A DNA stretch of 64,000 nucleotides, taken from positions 1-64,000 of the forward strand of contig CAIOLM010000043.1 of assembly GCA_903859205.1 (NCBI GenBank), in the 5' to 3' direction. Positions 8,991 through 18,659 of this stretch are shown here, piece after piece. The stretch is from an uncultured Microbacteriaceae bacterium (lineage in GTDB: Bacteria; Actinomycetota; Actinomycetes; Actinomycetales; Microbacteriaceae). Each line of letters opens with the position of its first letter. Positions within the stretch are counted from its first letter, which is position 1. The translations under genes were made by a program, and so were the position numbers. The notes below the pieces were generated by a model that was not told where the DNA came from, ran no database searches, and saw only the letters and a list, made by a program, of their open reading frames with translations.

Positions 8991-11246
8991 TTACTCGGCG
9001 TCGCCTTCTGCAGATTCTGCAGCAGCGCCTTCTTCACCCTCGAGAACCGGAGCGAGCGAAAGCTTGCCACGGTCATCAATCTTGGTGATCTCAACGAGTA
9101 CCTTCTGGCCAACCGAGAGCACGTCTTCGACGTTCTCCACACGCTTGCCACCGGCGAGCTTGCGCACCTCAGAGATGTGCAGCAGGCCGTCCTTTCCAGG
9201 AAGCAGCGAGACAAACGCACCGAAGGTAGCCAGCTTGACGACGGTTCCCAGGAACTGCTCGCCAACCTCGGGGTTGGTCGGGTTTGCGATTGCGTTGACC
9301 TGAGCGCGAGCAGCCTCAGCCGAGGGGCCGTCAACAGCGCCGATGTAGACGGTTCCGTCCTCCTCGATGCTGATGTCTGCGCCGGTCTCGTCCTGAATGG
9401 CGTTGATCGTCTTACCCTTGGGTCCGATGAGCTCGCCGATCTTGTCGACGGGGATCTGCACGCTGATCACGCGCGGAGCCGTCGGAGCCATCTCGTCGGG
9501 GCCGTCGATAGCCGCGTTGATCACAGCGAGGATCTGCGTACGAGCATCCTTTGCCTGGTTCAAAGCGCCAGCAAGCACCGAAGCGGGGATACCGTCGAGC
9601 TTGGTGTCAAGCTGAATGGCGGTGATGAACTCGCTGGTACCGGCGACCTTGAAGTCCATGTCGCCAAGAGCGTCTTCAGCACCAAGGATGTCGGTCAGAG
9701 CGGCGTAACGGGTCTCACCGTCGACTTCGTCAGAGACGAGACCCATGGCGATACCTGCAACGGGCGCACGCAGTGGCACACCGGCGCTGAGCAGCGACAG
9801 AGTCGACGCACAGACCGAACCCATTGAGGTAGAACCGTTCGAACCCAGAGCCTCAGAAACCTGACGGATGGCGTAAGGGAACTCGTCACGTGCCGGAAGC
9901 ACGGGAACGAGAGCACGCTCAGCCAAGAAACCGTGACCGATTTCACGACGCTTAGGGGTACCCACACGACCGGTTTCACCAGTCGAGTAAGGCGGGAAGT
10001 TGTAGTGGTGCATGTAGCGCTTGCTCTTGACCGGCGACAGCGAGTCAATCTGCTGCTCCATCTTGAGCATGTTCAGCGTGGTTACACCCATGATCTGAGT
10101 CTCACCGCGCTGGAAGATCGCCGAACCGTGAACGCGAGGGATCACGTGAATCTCGGCGTCAAGCGCACGAATGTCAGCCAGTCCGCGACCGTCCATGCGA
10201 ACACCCTCAGAAAGGATGCGACCGCGAACGACCTTCTTGGTGACCGACTTGTAGGCGGCACTGAACTGGTTGAGAGCAGCCTCGGGCAGCTCGCCAGCCT
10301 CGACCTTTGCAGTGATCACAGCCTTGGCCGCAGCCTTAGCAACGTCATCTGCATCCTGACGAGCTACCTTCTCAGCGATCAGGTAGACCTTCTCGAGATC
10401 GGTCAGGGCAGCTGCTTCAACCGCTGCGTAAACCTCGTCGGTGTAGGGCAGGAAGACCGGGTACTCGGCGATTTCCTTGGCCGCCTGGCTAGCCAGCGAC
10501 TCCTGAGCCTTGACCAGTGCGGTGATGAAAGGCTTTGAGGCCTCAAGGCCCTCCGCAACAACTGCCTCGTTGGGCTTGATGCCACCGGCCTTGATGAGCT
10601 CCCAGCTGCCCTCGGTAGCTTCGGCCTCAACCATCATGATGGCGACGTCTTCTTTACCTGCAGCATCTTTGACTACGCGGCCAGCGACAACGAGGTCGAA
10701 GACAGCGAGCTTGAGCTGGTCAACGGTCGGGAAGGCAACCCACTGGCCCTCGATGAGTGCGAGACGCACACCAGCGATGGGGCCAGAGAAGGGCAGACCC
10801 GAGATCTGGGTCGAAGCCGAAGCTGCGTTGATGGCCAGTGCGTCGTAGAACTCACCGGGAGCAATCGAGAGCACGGTGATAACAATCTGGACCTCGTTGC
10901 GCAGACCATCGACGAACGAGGGGCGCAGGGGACGGTCGATCAGACGGCAGACCAGGATGGCCTCAGTCGAGGGGCGACCTTCACGACGGAAGAACGATCC
11001 GGGGATCTTTCCTGCGGCGTACGAACGCTCTTCAACATCCACCGTGAGGGGGAAGAAGTCGAACTGGTCTTTGGGCTGCTTGCTGACAGACGTTGCCGAC
11101 AGAAGCATGGTTTCTTCATCGAGGTACGCAGCTACGGCACCCTGTGCCTGCTGTGCGAGACGACCGGTTTCAAAGCGGATCGTGCGCTTGCCGTACTTGC
11201 CGTTGTCGAGAACGGCCTCGGCGAACTTGATTTCTGGACCTTCCAT
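8991..11246 (-). CDS. pnp: Polyribonucleotide nucleotidyltransferase (PNPase)
   Basis: 751 residues. A phosphorolytic 3'-5' exoribonuclease and poly(A)/poly(G) polymerase; actinobacterial versions were historically called guanosine pentaphosphate synthetase. It has two RNase PH domains (roughly 10-145 and 330-500), a KH domain (about 595-650, with [20 protein letters not shown]) and an S1 domain (about 660-735, with [18 protein letters not shown]). The ATG at 11246 has AAAGGAG upstream. It ends with an acidic Glu/Ala tail. It follows rpsO in the usual order and is preceded by a structured leader. Confidence 0.97.
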   Translation of the reverse strand: MEGPEIKFAEAVLDNGKYGKRTIRFETGRLAQQAQGAVAAYLDEETMLLSATSVSKQPKDQFDFFPLTVDVEERSYAAGKIPGSFFRREGRPSTEAILVCRLIDRPLRPSFVDGLRNEVQIVITVLSIAPGEFYDALAINAASASTQISGLPFSGPIAGVRLALIEGQWVAFPTVDQLKLAVFDLVVAGRVVKDAAGKEDVAIMMVEAEATEGSWELIKAGGIKPNEAVVAEGLEASKPFITALVKAQESLASQAAKEIAEYPVFLPYTDEVYAAVEAAALTDLEKVYLIAEKVARQDADDVAKAAAKAVITAKVEAGELPEAALNQFSAAYKSVTKKVVRGRILSEGVRMDGRGLADIRALDAEIHVIPRVHGSAIFQRGETQIMGVTTLNMLKMEQQIDSLSPVKSKRYMHHYNFPPYSTGETGRVGTPKRREIGHGFLAERALVPVLPARDEFPYAIRQVSEALGSNGSTSMGSVCASTLSLLSAGVPLRAPVAGIAMGLVSDEVDGETRYAALTDILGAEDALGDMDFKVAGTSEFITAIQLDTKLDGIPASVLAGALNQAKDARTQILAVINAAIDGPDEMAPTAPRVISVQIPVDKIGELIGPKGKTINAIQDETGADISIEEDGTVYIGAVDGPSAEAARAQVNAIANPTNPEVGEQFLGTVVKLATFGAFVSLLPGKDGLLHISEVRKLAGGKRVENVEDVLSVGQKVLVEITKIDDRGKLSLAPVLEGEEGAAAESAEGDAE

Positions 11247-11339
11247 GTGAAGGTTTCTCCTTTGTTTTACGTCGATTCCCCGTGTGGGATTCGACTCATA
11301 CATGTGGAGATAGCTCGCAGAACGAACTTCACGTTGAAG

Positions 11340-11430
11340 CGCAGAGAATGCACGAATTTCAGAAGCTTCGTGCTGGCCACCAGTAGAAACTCACCAAGCA
11401 AACATGTGGGGCGCTTGGTAAACCACCACC
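11340..11430 (-). ncRNA. Structured pnp leader, probably Actino-pnp RNA motif
   Basis: In the 5' region of pnp on the minus strand there are two clear stem-loops: 11393-11419 (ACCAAGC / GCTTGGT) and 11350-11373 (GCACGAA / TTCGTGC), both 7-bp perfect stems. Established knowledge: a conserved Actino-pnp RNA lies upstream of pnp in many actinobacteria and is thought to mediate autoregulation. Assigning this leader to that motif rests on position and two hairpins only; no covariance model was run. Confidence 0.5.
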
Positions 11431-11484
11431 GAGGACCAGCGAACTGCTTGCTACTCCACTTATCAGGGTAGCAGGGATGCGCTC

Positions 11485-11517
11485 AAAATGAAGAAACCCC
11501 GCCTTTCGGCGGGGCCT
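11485..11517 (-). terminator. Rho-independent terminator of rpsO
   Basis: A perfect CCCCGCC / GGCGGGG stem with a 4-base loop (11497-11514) is followed, reading leftward, by TTTCTTCATTTT. It starts 43 bases after the rpsO stop and separates rpsO from the pnp leader. Confidence 0.88.
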
Positions 11518-11556
11518 CTTGCAAAGTCAATAGCGACTAGCGATGAATGCTTCGCG

Positions 11557-11826
11557 TTAGCGACGGATACCCAGACGCTCAATCAGCGCACGGTAGCGGT
11601 TGATGTCGACGTCGGAGAGGTATCCGAGCAGACGACGACGCTGACCCACGAGAAGCAGCAGTCCACGACGCGAGTGGTGGTCGTGCTTGTGCTCTTTGAG
11701 GTGCTCGGTGAGGTCCTTGATTCGCTTCGTCAGCAGGGCAACCTGAACCTCGGGGGATCCGGTGTCACCGGGGTGAGTTGCGTACTCGTCGATGATTGCT
11801 TTCTTTACATCTGCAGGAAGAGCCAT
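11557..11826 (-). CDS. rpsO: 30S ribosomal protein S15
   Basis: 89 residues starting [20 protein letters not shown], with the S15 signature [14 protein letters not shown] and [11 protein letters not shown]. It binds 16S rRNA early in 30S assembly. The ATG at 11826 gives the standard family length; the in-frame upstream extension is not S15-like. Followed by a strong terminator, then pnp. Confidence 0.97.
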   Translation of the reverse strand: MALPADVKKAIIDEYATHPGDTGSPEVQVALLTKRIKDLTEHLKEHKHDHHSRRGLLLLVGQRRRLLGYLSDVDINRYRALIERLGIRR

Positions 11827-12027
11827 GTGGTTCCCTCTTTCGTTCTCGTTGCGCGGTGCCCGCATCCGGTTGATGTGAGCGCTCTGATTCCGCGGCCGTT
11901 AGACGGCAACTTGTCAACAATAGCAGAGCGAAACACTCTCGAAAAACCGGTGACGTCGACCGACCGGAGTCCTAGACTCAGGCACAGCGAGGCCAATGGG
12001 GGCTCGCCTAAAAGCAAGGAGCCGAAA

Positions 12028-12417
12028 ATGACTTTCGGAGAAGCCATCAAGACCGTGTTCAGCAAGTACGCCGTGTTTAAGGGTCGCGCAAGCCGATCTG
12101 AATTCTGGTTCTGGTACCTGTTCACGGTCATCATCGGGATTGCCCTTTCAATCGTCATGAACATCGCTACGGCAGGAACTGCAGCTAGCGGAGACATAAA
12201 CGCGATACTCGCCGCACAGGCGCCATTTATTGCTATTTCTGGCTTGGTCAGCCTTGCATTCTTTATTCCGACCATCGCCGTAACCGTTCGTCGCCTCCAC
12301 GACACCAACCGCTCGGGTGGCTGGTGGTGGATTCAGCTCGTCCCCTTCGCTGGCCTCATCATCATCATCGTGTTCGCAGCAATGCCGAGCGAGGATGCCG
12401 GAAACCGCTTCAACTAA
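12028..12417 (+). CDS. DUF805 membrane protein
   Basis: 129 residues. The N-terminal motif FKGRASRSEFWFWYLF and the later VRRLHDTNRSGGWWW are diagnostic of DUF805 (YhaH-like) inner-membrane proteins, here with about three to four membrane helices. AAGGAG stands 7 bases before the ATG. The function of the family is unknown. The stop codon is immediately followed by the ATG of the next gene. Confidence 0.9.
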   Translation: MTFGEAIKTVFSKYAVFKGRASRSEFWFWYLFTVIIGIALSIVMNIATAGTAASGDINAILAAQAPFIAISGLVSLAFFIPTIAVTVRRLHDTNRSGGWWWIQLVPFAGLIIIIVFAAMPSEDAGNRFN

Positions 12418-12813
12418 ATGAGCACTAACCCCATCTCCAAACTGGATGCTCACGAATCGTGGGCACTGCTCTCAGGCGTCCGACTCGGGCGCCTGAGTGC
12501 ATCCGGGGCGCACTCCCCCGATATTCACCCGGTCAGCTACGTGGTTCATGCCGGAAAGATTTACTTTCGCACTGGGGCAGCGTCACGCCTGCTCAGCGAG
12601 GTCGACGACAACGATGTGGCCTTCGAGGCTGCGTGGCAAGAGATAGATAACGCCTGGAGCGTTGTTGTTCTTGGCCACGCTAAAGCGCTGGGCAATGACG
12701 AGCGCGCAGAGCTCGACGAACTGCCCATTCTTGACTTCGCCCCGAACATCACCGACGTGTGGGTCGCCATCACACCGACCGAACTTCGTGGCCGACGCTT
12801 CAATCTCGTTTAG
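12418..12813 (+). CDS. Pyridoxamine 5'-phosphate oxidase-like flavin-binding protein
   Basis: 131 residues. The pattern GRLSASGAHSPDIHPVSYVVHAGKIYFRTG is typical of the split-barrel PNPOx-like family that binds FMN or F420. It starts directly after the TAA of the DUF805 gene with no gap, implying coupled translation. Substrate unknown; many actinobacterial relatives are F420- or heme-associated, which cannot be decided here. Confidence 0.82.
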   Translation: MSTNPISKLDAHESWALLSGVRLGRLSASGAHSPDIHPVSYVVHAGKIYFRTGAASRLLSEVDDNDVAFEAAWQEIDNAWSVVVLGHAKALGNDERAELDELPILDFAPNITDVWVAITPTELRGRRFNLV

Positions 12814-12841
12814 ATTTTGTGGCTAAGACAGTCGCAGCTCT

Positions 12842-15800
12842 CTAGCCGAGATTGATGGTGTACTGGCGCTTGGTCGGCACGATGGGGAACGGCTTGGTCT
12901 TGCCGTTACCCGGGTCGATCTTGAGGTACGTCGTTGCAAATCGGCGGTCGCGCTCAACGAGGAACGTGATGCCCCTGAACGGGTTTCCGGCACTGAAGTA
13001 GCTAAATGCCTCCGAGTTGAACTTGCAGACAACCGTGGTGGCGAACACCTTGCGCACAAACGCCTTGGGGTCACTGGCCTTCAACGGCTTGATTTGTCCG
13101 TAGTTGATGACACACACCTGGGTGCGGTTCTCGAGAACCCCGTTCACGGTCACTTTGTAGGGCACCGTGATTGTTGCCTTGATCGGTCCGATGTAACCAC
13201 CGCTGGATGATGGCTTCGCGGTCACCGACGTCTTGGTCATCAGGAAGGCCAGGCTGTCCTGTGAGCCACTGTACGTGCCACCCTTGCGCGGAATCGAGAT
13301 GACTTTCTTATCAGCAACGAGCGCTCCGCCAGCCGAGGGGCTGGAGTTGTGCGTGGCGACCAGATCAATGAACTGAGGCTTAACACCGTCAAAGTTCTTG
13401 TCACCAGGCTGCGTCACCTGAATTCGACAGGTGTTGCCGTTGCGGTTGAAGCCGGGCTTGCCTGCAACGAGCGTGAGGTCGTAGAGCCACGTCACCGTTC
13501 CGGTCTCGTCAACCTTGCAGTTGGGGGCCAGAGCCTTACCCGCTGCATCCTTGGCGGGAACCACGGCAAAGAGAGGCGTAAGACCCGAGGTGGCCGTGAC
13601 GCTCAGGATGAACCCGGCAGGGTCATCCGTGGCGGCGTCAGCAGTCTCGGCCGGGCTCGTGTCGGGAATAGTCTCTCCAGGAGCAGTAATGACCAACTCT
13701 TGTGGCGTCTTCGAAACAACGAACGACTGTGTCGCGGTCGACAGCGTGGTGCCCGAACCGCTCGACGCGATCACGGTGCACGTGCCCGCTCCAATGATGT
13801 GAATGTCGTTCTGGGAGTCCAGGAAACACACGGCATCGCTGGCCACCGGCGTGGAGTAGGTGACGGCGAGTCCCTTCGAGGACTCACCAGTTCCCGTCAG
13901 GGAGTACAGATCCGTGGAGACCTGAACACCGTCTGCGACCTCCAACGGCAGATTCAGAACCGTCTTGTTCACGTTTGCGGCAACAACCGCGAGCTTGAAC
14001 TCAGCCGTGTCCGACAGCGTTGCAGCATCGGTCAGAGTGATGCGGAATGTGTAATTTCCCGCAACCGAGGGCGAACCAGTGATGGCACCCGTGTCGGGGT
14101 TCAGAGCAAGCCCTGCTGGGAGGGTTGAACCCGTCGCCAGAGCCCAGGCACCCGTGCCAGGAATGCTGGCAGCGCCCGCGGTCACTGTCTGTGTGATGCC
14201 CGTCATCCCCGAACCACCCAAAGTAAAGGTCGGCAAAGCGCGGCGAGTCTCAATGACCGGTGGAGCGCCAACAGTCAGCGTGAAGGTCTTGCTCGCGGTG
14301 AGTCCGTTGGCGTCGGTCAGAGTCACGGTGAAGGTGTACGAACCTGCAGTGTCGGGAGAACCTGTTATTGCTCCCGTGTCAGGGTCTACGCGCATGCCAT
14401 CTGGCAGGTTTTCTGAGGTCCACGCGCCCTTAGCGGGAATGACAGCTGCACCCTTTACGGCAGTGAGCGCAACAGGCGTGATGGGGCGACCCGCGAGAGC
14501 AGAAATTGCGGTCGACGACGTGGTCACCGTTGGAGGCGCTACGACCTTGACCGAAATCGTCTTGACCGATGTCAGTCCATTTCCGTCTGTCACCGTCACA
14601 ACGACGGGGTATACGCCGGGTGTGGTCGGGGTTCCCGAAAGGACACCTGAGGTGCTCATCGAAACACCTGCGACCGAGGAAAGTCCGGTTGCAGTCCACG
14701 TCAGCGACGAGCTTGAGCCGGCGAGCGCCGGGAAGGAGACGCCCGCGGCAATCGCCGAGTTTGCGGCGATGACAAGCGTGGCTTCAGCAATCAGCGTGGG
14801 AGGGGCAATGATGTTCATCGAGAACACCTTGCTCGCCGTCATGCGACCCGCGTCGGTGACCGAAACAACGATGTTGTTGAACGGGCCCTCGGTCGTTGGG
14901 GTTCCGGTGATTGCACCTGTGTTGGGGTTGATCGACAGTCCCGGGGGCAGATTTACTGCCTTCCATGCTCCTGTTGCGGGAATCGTTGCCGTTCCAGTGG
15001 TCACGGCTTGGGCAATCGACGTAATTGCTTGGCCCACCACTGCTGGCGGCAGAATCGCTCCGGTGGTGATGACTGGGGCGGCAGCAGTGACGTTGAACGA
15101 TACGCTCGCACTCGCTGCGCCGTAGTCGACAGTCTCAAAGGTGCCGCCGGGGTGGCTTGCCGTGAGAGTGCAAGTACCGGCTGTGACAACAGTCACAACG
15201 TTGTTGGCCACAGTGCAAACCGCAGGGGTACTTGAGGTCGTGGTGGGGACAAAGGTCGACGTGACGCTGGAAGTCGGCGTCACCGTGATTGCTGAGACGC
15301 CCGGACGCACATCCCCGGGCGACAAGAAGGTGATTGTCTGCGCGCTGGCTGGAGTTGCTGGCGCAGTGGGAGCGGACACGGCAGGAGCGGCCGTTCCGGC
15401 AGCAGTGGCGACCGTAGTCACAGTGAAGACGTACGGAGTGCCCGAGGTGAGCCCCGGAACGGTGCAGGGCGAGGAGGCGCAGGTGATGGTGACTGCAGGG
15501 CCGGTGGTCGGCGTAGCGATTACCTTGTATCCCGAAACCACAGATCCGTTGGTGTCACCAGGGGTGAAGGTCACGGCAGCGGAGCCTCCGACCACGCCAT
15601 CGGCCCCGAGGGTCGAGACAGCGTTCACGACCGGGACATCAGGTGCCGCCGCGACGTTGAAGGTTCGAGTGACGCTCGTCGCCGCAAAGTGCGTGCTGTC
15701 TCCGGCCTGGCTCGCAACGGTGGTGCAGGCACCTGAATCGACAAACGTGATTCGCAGCCCCACCACTGTGCACACGCTCGGGGTTGTCGAGGTGAGCGTA

Positions 15801-18313
15801 ACGGGAAGCGCTGCCGAAGAAGTCGGTGCAACGGTCAAGCCACCCAAGGTGAGCAGCTTGTCTGTCGGTGCCGCATAGGTGACTGAGTTCGCCCCGCTCA
15901 CGGTGAAGACGACAGGGTCGGTCGAGTCGGCGTTGAAGAACGGGTCAGTGGCCACGGTGGCCACCACCGAACAGGTTCCGGCGCCGGTGGCCTTGAGCGA
16001 GGTCCCCGTGATGACACAGGTCACACCTGGGCCAGACGGGGTGGCGACATAGGTCACAGCACCAGTGCCGAGCTTGCCCGTGACGGCCAGCGCTTGAGTC
16101 GCGCCCGAGTTAAGGTTTGCAGCAGCCGAGGGGTTCAAGACGAGGGTCTGGTCAGCTTTCGAGACGACGAAGTCTTGTATAACCGAAGCGGAGGAAACCC
16201 CCGTGTTCCCAGCCTGCGTTGCCGTGAGCGTGCAGGTCCCCGCACCCTTCATGGTCACGGTGAAGCCACTCACCGTGCACACCGAGCTCGGAGAGGCGGT
16301 CACAGTGACGGGGAGCCCCGAGCTTGCGGTGGGAGAAACGGTAAACGGAGTGGCGCTGTAGACCCGATCGGCGGGATCAGCGAACATGACCGTTTGGGTC
16401 GCCTGCGAAATCGTGAAAGTCTGAGTGACCGGTGTGGCAGCCGCGTAGGCAACTGTTCCGGCTTGGGTCGCCGTGATGGAACACGTTCCAGCTCCCACCA
16501 TGGTTGCGTTGGCTCCATTGACGGTGCATACCAGCGGGGTGTTCGAAGTCAGGGTGACGGCAAATCCCGAGCTCGCCGACGCGACGAGGGAGACGGGGGT
16601 CGCACTCCACAGAGTGTCAGCAGGATCGGTGAACGAAATAGTCTGAGCCACCTTGGCAACGGGTCCGACAATGTTCGAGTACACGGTCGTAGTTCCCGCG
16701 TCATTGGTCGCTGCGACCGACGTGCGCACATAACCACCAGCAACGGCGGGGCCAGCGAGCAGAGTTCCACCGGTGGACCCCGGGATATCAGCGCACGACG
16801 AAGCATCGGTCGACGAACACAGCTGCCACTGCGTCACGGTCGTGGTCGTGGGATCACCCTGGTAGTTCCAAGTTCCCTCGGTGGACGTCAACGTGTCTCC
16901 CTGCGCGGCAGCTCCGAGAGGCGTGACGGCTGGCAGCACACTGTTGGCCGGCTTCACGGTCACGGCTTGTGTGTATCCGCCTGCCTGCGTAACCGAGGTT
17001 CCGTCGGTGTTAGTGACGACAACATCGACTGCTCCCGGAGCGCCGGATGGCGTCGTGCAGGTGAGGCTGGTCGTGGGAACGACGACCACGTTGGTGCAGG
17101 CAGATCCACCGACGGTGACCGTCGCGCCAGCGAGAATTTTTGTTCCCGTGATCGTGATGGTCGTGCCGCCGCCCGAAGGACCCGACGTGGGAGAAATACT
17201 GGTGACGCTTGGGCCGAGAACCGACGAGAAGTAGCTGGCTTGACCGACGGTAGCTCCTGTGCCATCCCAGTTGCACATCACCTTGCCGGTCGAAGCGCTC
17301 GAGGTGAAACTCAGGTTGACAGATAGAAGACCACTGTTGTTTGTTGTCGAGACGCTGAACGAAGCCGAAAAGTTACCCCCGCCTCCGCTCGCGTTGGCTC
17401 CCCCTCCATAGGAGAGGGAGTAGTGCCCGGCATTCGTGCCCGTCATGGTGCAGCTCACCGTCGATTGAGCACTCGATGGCGCCTTTATGTAGCTCAGTGC
17501 TCGAACGGTCGTACCCGAGGTCACAGATCCAGAGGTGTAATTCACCAGTCCAAAGCTGACTGTTCGGGCAGCTGGGCTCGTCGTAACTTTCTCAATACAC
17601 ATACCCGCGTTTCCCCGCTCAGAGACGGGGGCGAGACAGAGATAGCTGGTTGAACCGTAGGTGATGTTGTAGTTGGAAGCCGAGCCCGAGGTGAGCGTCG
17701 CAGCCGAAGGTGTGACCGTGTAGATACCCGGCGTTGTTGGAGGGGTGGTTCCACCCGCGTATGTTCCCAGCGCCCCATAGGTCACCGAAATCGGGCTCAC
17801 CGCGTCAGTGCCGACGAGTCCCGTCACCGCTGGAGTGAAGTTGATCGTGTCGCCGACGAAGGCAGTGACCAGCGGGTCCAATGAAATATTGAGTGCCTTC
17901 GCGCCGACCGTGAATGTCTTTGTGGCGCTGCCGGCGGCGTATGTGGCGTCACCAGCCTGCGTGGCGTTCAACACGCACGTTCCCAAAGCATTGAAAGTAA
18001 TCGTGTACATGGTTGGTGCTGTGGCGCTGGTTTGCACGAGGGAGCAGACACCTGAGGATGACGGGGCAACCGTGACAGGCACAACGAGGTTGGTGGGGAT
18101 GCGACCATCCTTGGAACTTCCGTAAACCACGCAGGTGTCGCCGAAGGAGGCGGTCGACTGCGAGACGCAGGTTGTCGAAATGACTACGGTCTGTACTGTC
18201 GAGCCCACCGCTTGCGCCGGCGCAACGCCGATAAACAAACCAGCGATGAGGGCCAGACCCGTGACGAGTGCCAGCCAAACCGATCGCGGTGAACGGATTC
18301 CCCGAGTAAACAT
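12842..18313 (-). CDS. Giant exported Ig-like repeat surface protein
   Basis: 1823 residues. The signal peptide ends near APAQA (about residue 35). An IPT/TIG domain (about 367-450, PSVTSISPTSGPSGGGTTIT) is followed by several modules with the recurring pattern xCTVxG...GTCTxTATQAG (about 560-880, and also near the N-terminus, 1000 and 1500), a fibronectin-III-like stretch (about 895-990) and four putative-Ig (He_PIG) repeats with NPDTGAITGSP motifs (about 1085-1450). There is no LPxTG-like signal at the end. Probably an adhesin or cell-surface stalk; the ligand is unknown. A GAAAGG site precedes the ATG. Confidence 0.85.
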   Translation of the reverse strand: MFTRGIRSPRSVWLALVTGLALIAGLFIGVAPAQAVGSTVQTVVISTTCVSQSTASFGDTCVVYGSSKDGRIPTNLVVPVTVAPSSSGVCSLVQTSATAPTMYTITFNALGTCVLNATQAGDATYAAGSATKTFTVGAKALNISLDPLVTAFVGDTINFTPAVTGLVGTDAVSPISVTYGALGTYAGGTTPPTTPGIYTVTPSAATLTSGSASNYNITYGSTSYLCLAPVSERGNAGMCIEKVTTSPAARTVSFGLVNYTSGSVTSGTTVRALSYIKAPSSAQSTVSCTMTGTNAGHYSLSYGGGANASGGGGNFSASFSVSTTNNSGLLSVNLSFTSSASTGKVMCNWDGTGATVGQASYFSSVLGPSVTSISPTSGPSGGGTTITITGTKILAGATVTVGGSACTNVVVVPTTSLTCTTPSGAPGAVDVVVTNTDGTSVTQAGGYTQAVTVKPANSVLPAVTPLGAAAQGDTLTSTEGTWNYQGDPTTTTVTQWQLCSSTDASSCADIPGSTGGTLLAGPAVAGGYVRTSVAATNDAGTTTVYSNIVGPVAKVAQTISFTDPADTLWSATPVSLVASASSGFAVTLTSNTPLVCTVNGANATMVGAGTCSITATQAGTVAYAAATPVTQTFTISQATQTVMFADPADRVYSATPFTVSPTASSGLPVTVTASPSSVCTVSGFTVTMKGAGTCTLTATQAGNTGVSSASVIQDFVVSKADQTLVLNPSAAANLNSGATQALAVTGKLGTGAVTYVATPSGPGVTCVITGTSLKATGAGTCSVVATVATDPFFNADSTDPVVFTVSGANSVTYAAPTDKLLTLGGLTVAPTSSAALPVTLTSTTPSVCTVVGLRITFVDSGACTTVASQAGDSTHFAATSVTRTFNVAAAPDVPVVNAVSTLGADGVVGGSAAVTFTPGDTNGSVVSGYKVIATPTTGPAVTITCASSPCTVPGLTSGTPYVFTVTTVATAAGTAAPAVSAPTAPATPASAQTITFLSPGDVRPGVSAITVTPTSSVTSTFVPTTTSSTPAVCTVANNVVTVVTAGTCTLTASHPGGTFETVDYGAASASVSFNVTAAAPVITTGAILPPAVVGQAITSIAQAVTTGTATIPATGAWKAVNLPPGLSINPNTGAITGTPTTEGPFNNIVVSVTDAGRMTASKVFSMNIIAPPTLIAEATLVIAANSAIAAGVSFPALAGSSSSLTWTATGLSSVAGVSMSTSGVLSGTPTTPGVYPVVVTVTDGNGLTSVKTISVKVVAPPTVTTSSTAISALAGRPITPVALTAVKGAAVIPAKGAWTSENLPDGMRVDPDTGAITGSPDTAGSYTFTVTLTDANGLTASKTFTLTVGAPPVIETRRALPTFTLGGSGMTGITQTVTAGAASIPGTGAWALATGSTLPAGLALNPDTGAITGSPSVAGNYTFRITLTDAATLSDTAEFKLAVVAANVNKTVLNLPLEVADGVQVSTDLYSLTGTGESSKGLAVTYSTPVASDAVCFLDSQNDIHIIGAGTCTVIASSGSGTTLSTATQSFVVSKTPQELVITAPGETIPDTSPAETADAATDDPAGFILSVTATSGLTPLFAVVPAKDAAGKALAPNCKVDETGTVTWLYDLTLVAGKPGFNRNGNTCRIQVTQPGDKNFDGVKPQFIDLVATHNSSPSAGGALVADKKVISIPRKGGTYSGSQDSLAFLMTKTSVTAKPSSSGGYIGPIKATITVPYKVTVNGVLENRTQVCVINYGQIKPLKASDPKAFVRKVFATTVVCKFNSEAFSYFSAGNPFRGITFLVERDRRFATTYLKIDPGNGKTKPFPIVPTKRQYTINLG

Positions 18314-18365
18314 TCATGCGCCTTTCGCCCCGCGCGAGAACAGCACGGTGGAAGGTAAGTCAACT

Positions 18366-18397
18366 CCGGGTCAGCGGGGCAAAACCCCCGGTTTTTT
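18366..18397 (+). terminator. Orphan terminator-like hairpin upstream of DUF167 gene
   Basis: CCGGG ... CCCGG, with an alternative inner GGGG/CCCC pairing, is followed by six T residues on the plus strand. No rightward gene ends just before it, so it may stop stray transcripts, or act as a 5'-leader attenuator for the DUF167 gene starting 4 bases later. Confidence 0.4.
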
Positions 18398-18401
18398 GTA
18401 C

Positions 18402-18659
18402 ATGGCGAGCTCGGGCGACAATAGAGGTGGGGAAACCACCAGAATCACCGTGCACGTCAAGCCCGGCAGTAGTCGCGGCCCTCTCGTCGAACAAGCCGAT
18501 GACCACCTGATCGTCTATGTCAAAGAGAAAGCCATAGACGGAAAGGCGAACCAGGGAGTCATCAAAGCACTCTCTGAGTTCCTCGGAGTTGCCCCGTCAC
18601 GACTCGTCGTGGTCGGCGGAGCGGCAGCTCGCATCAAGCGCATCGAAGTCAGAGACTAA
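18402..18659 (+). CDS. DUF167 (YggU-like) protein
   Basis: 85 residues with ITVHVKPGSSRGPLV, DGKANQGVIKALSEFLGV and RLVVVGGAAARIKRIEV, the full DUF167/YggU pattern. A small conserved protein of unknown biochemical role. ATG at 18402 is used, but the hairpin-T6 just upstream leaves no room for a normal leader, so a downstream GTG is possible. It overlaps the convergent esterase gene by 11 bases. Confidence 0.82.
   Translation: MASSGDNRGGETTRITVHVKPGSSRGPLVEQADDHLIVYVKEKAIDGKANQGVIKALSEFLGVAPSRLVVVGGAAARIKRIEVRD

Noticed and set aside
13349-17326. Several long rightward open frames inside the giant surface protein gene.
   Set aside because: They are shadows caused by the high-GC Thr/Val/Gly-rich coding strand and have no ribosome sites or family features.
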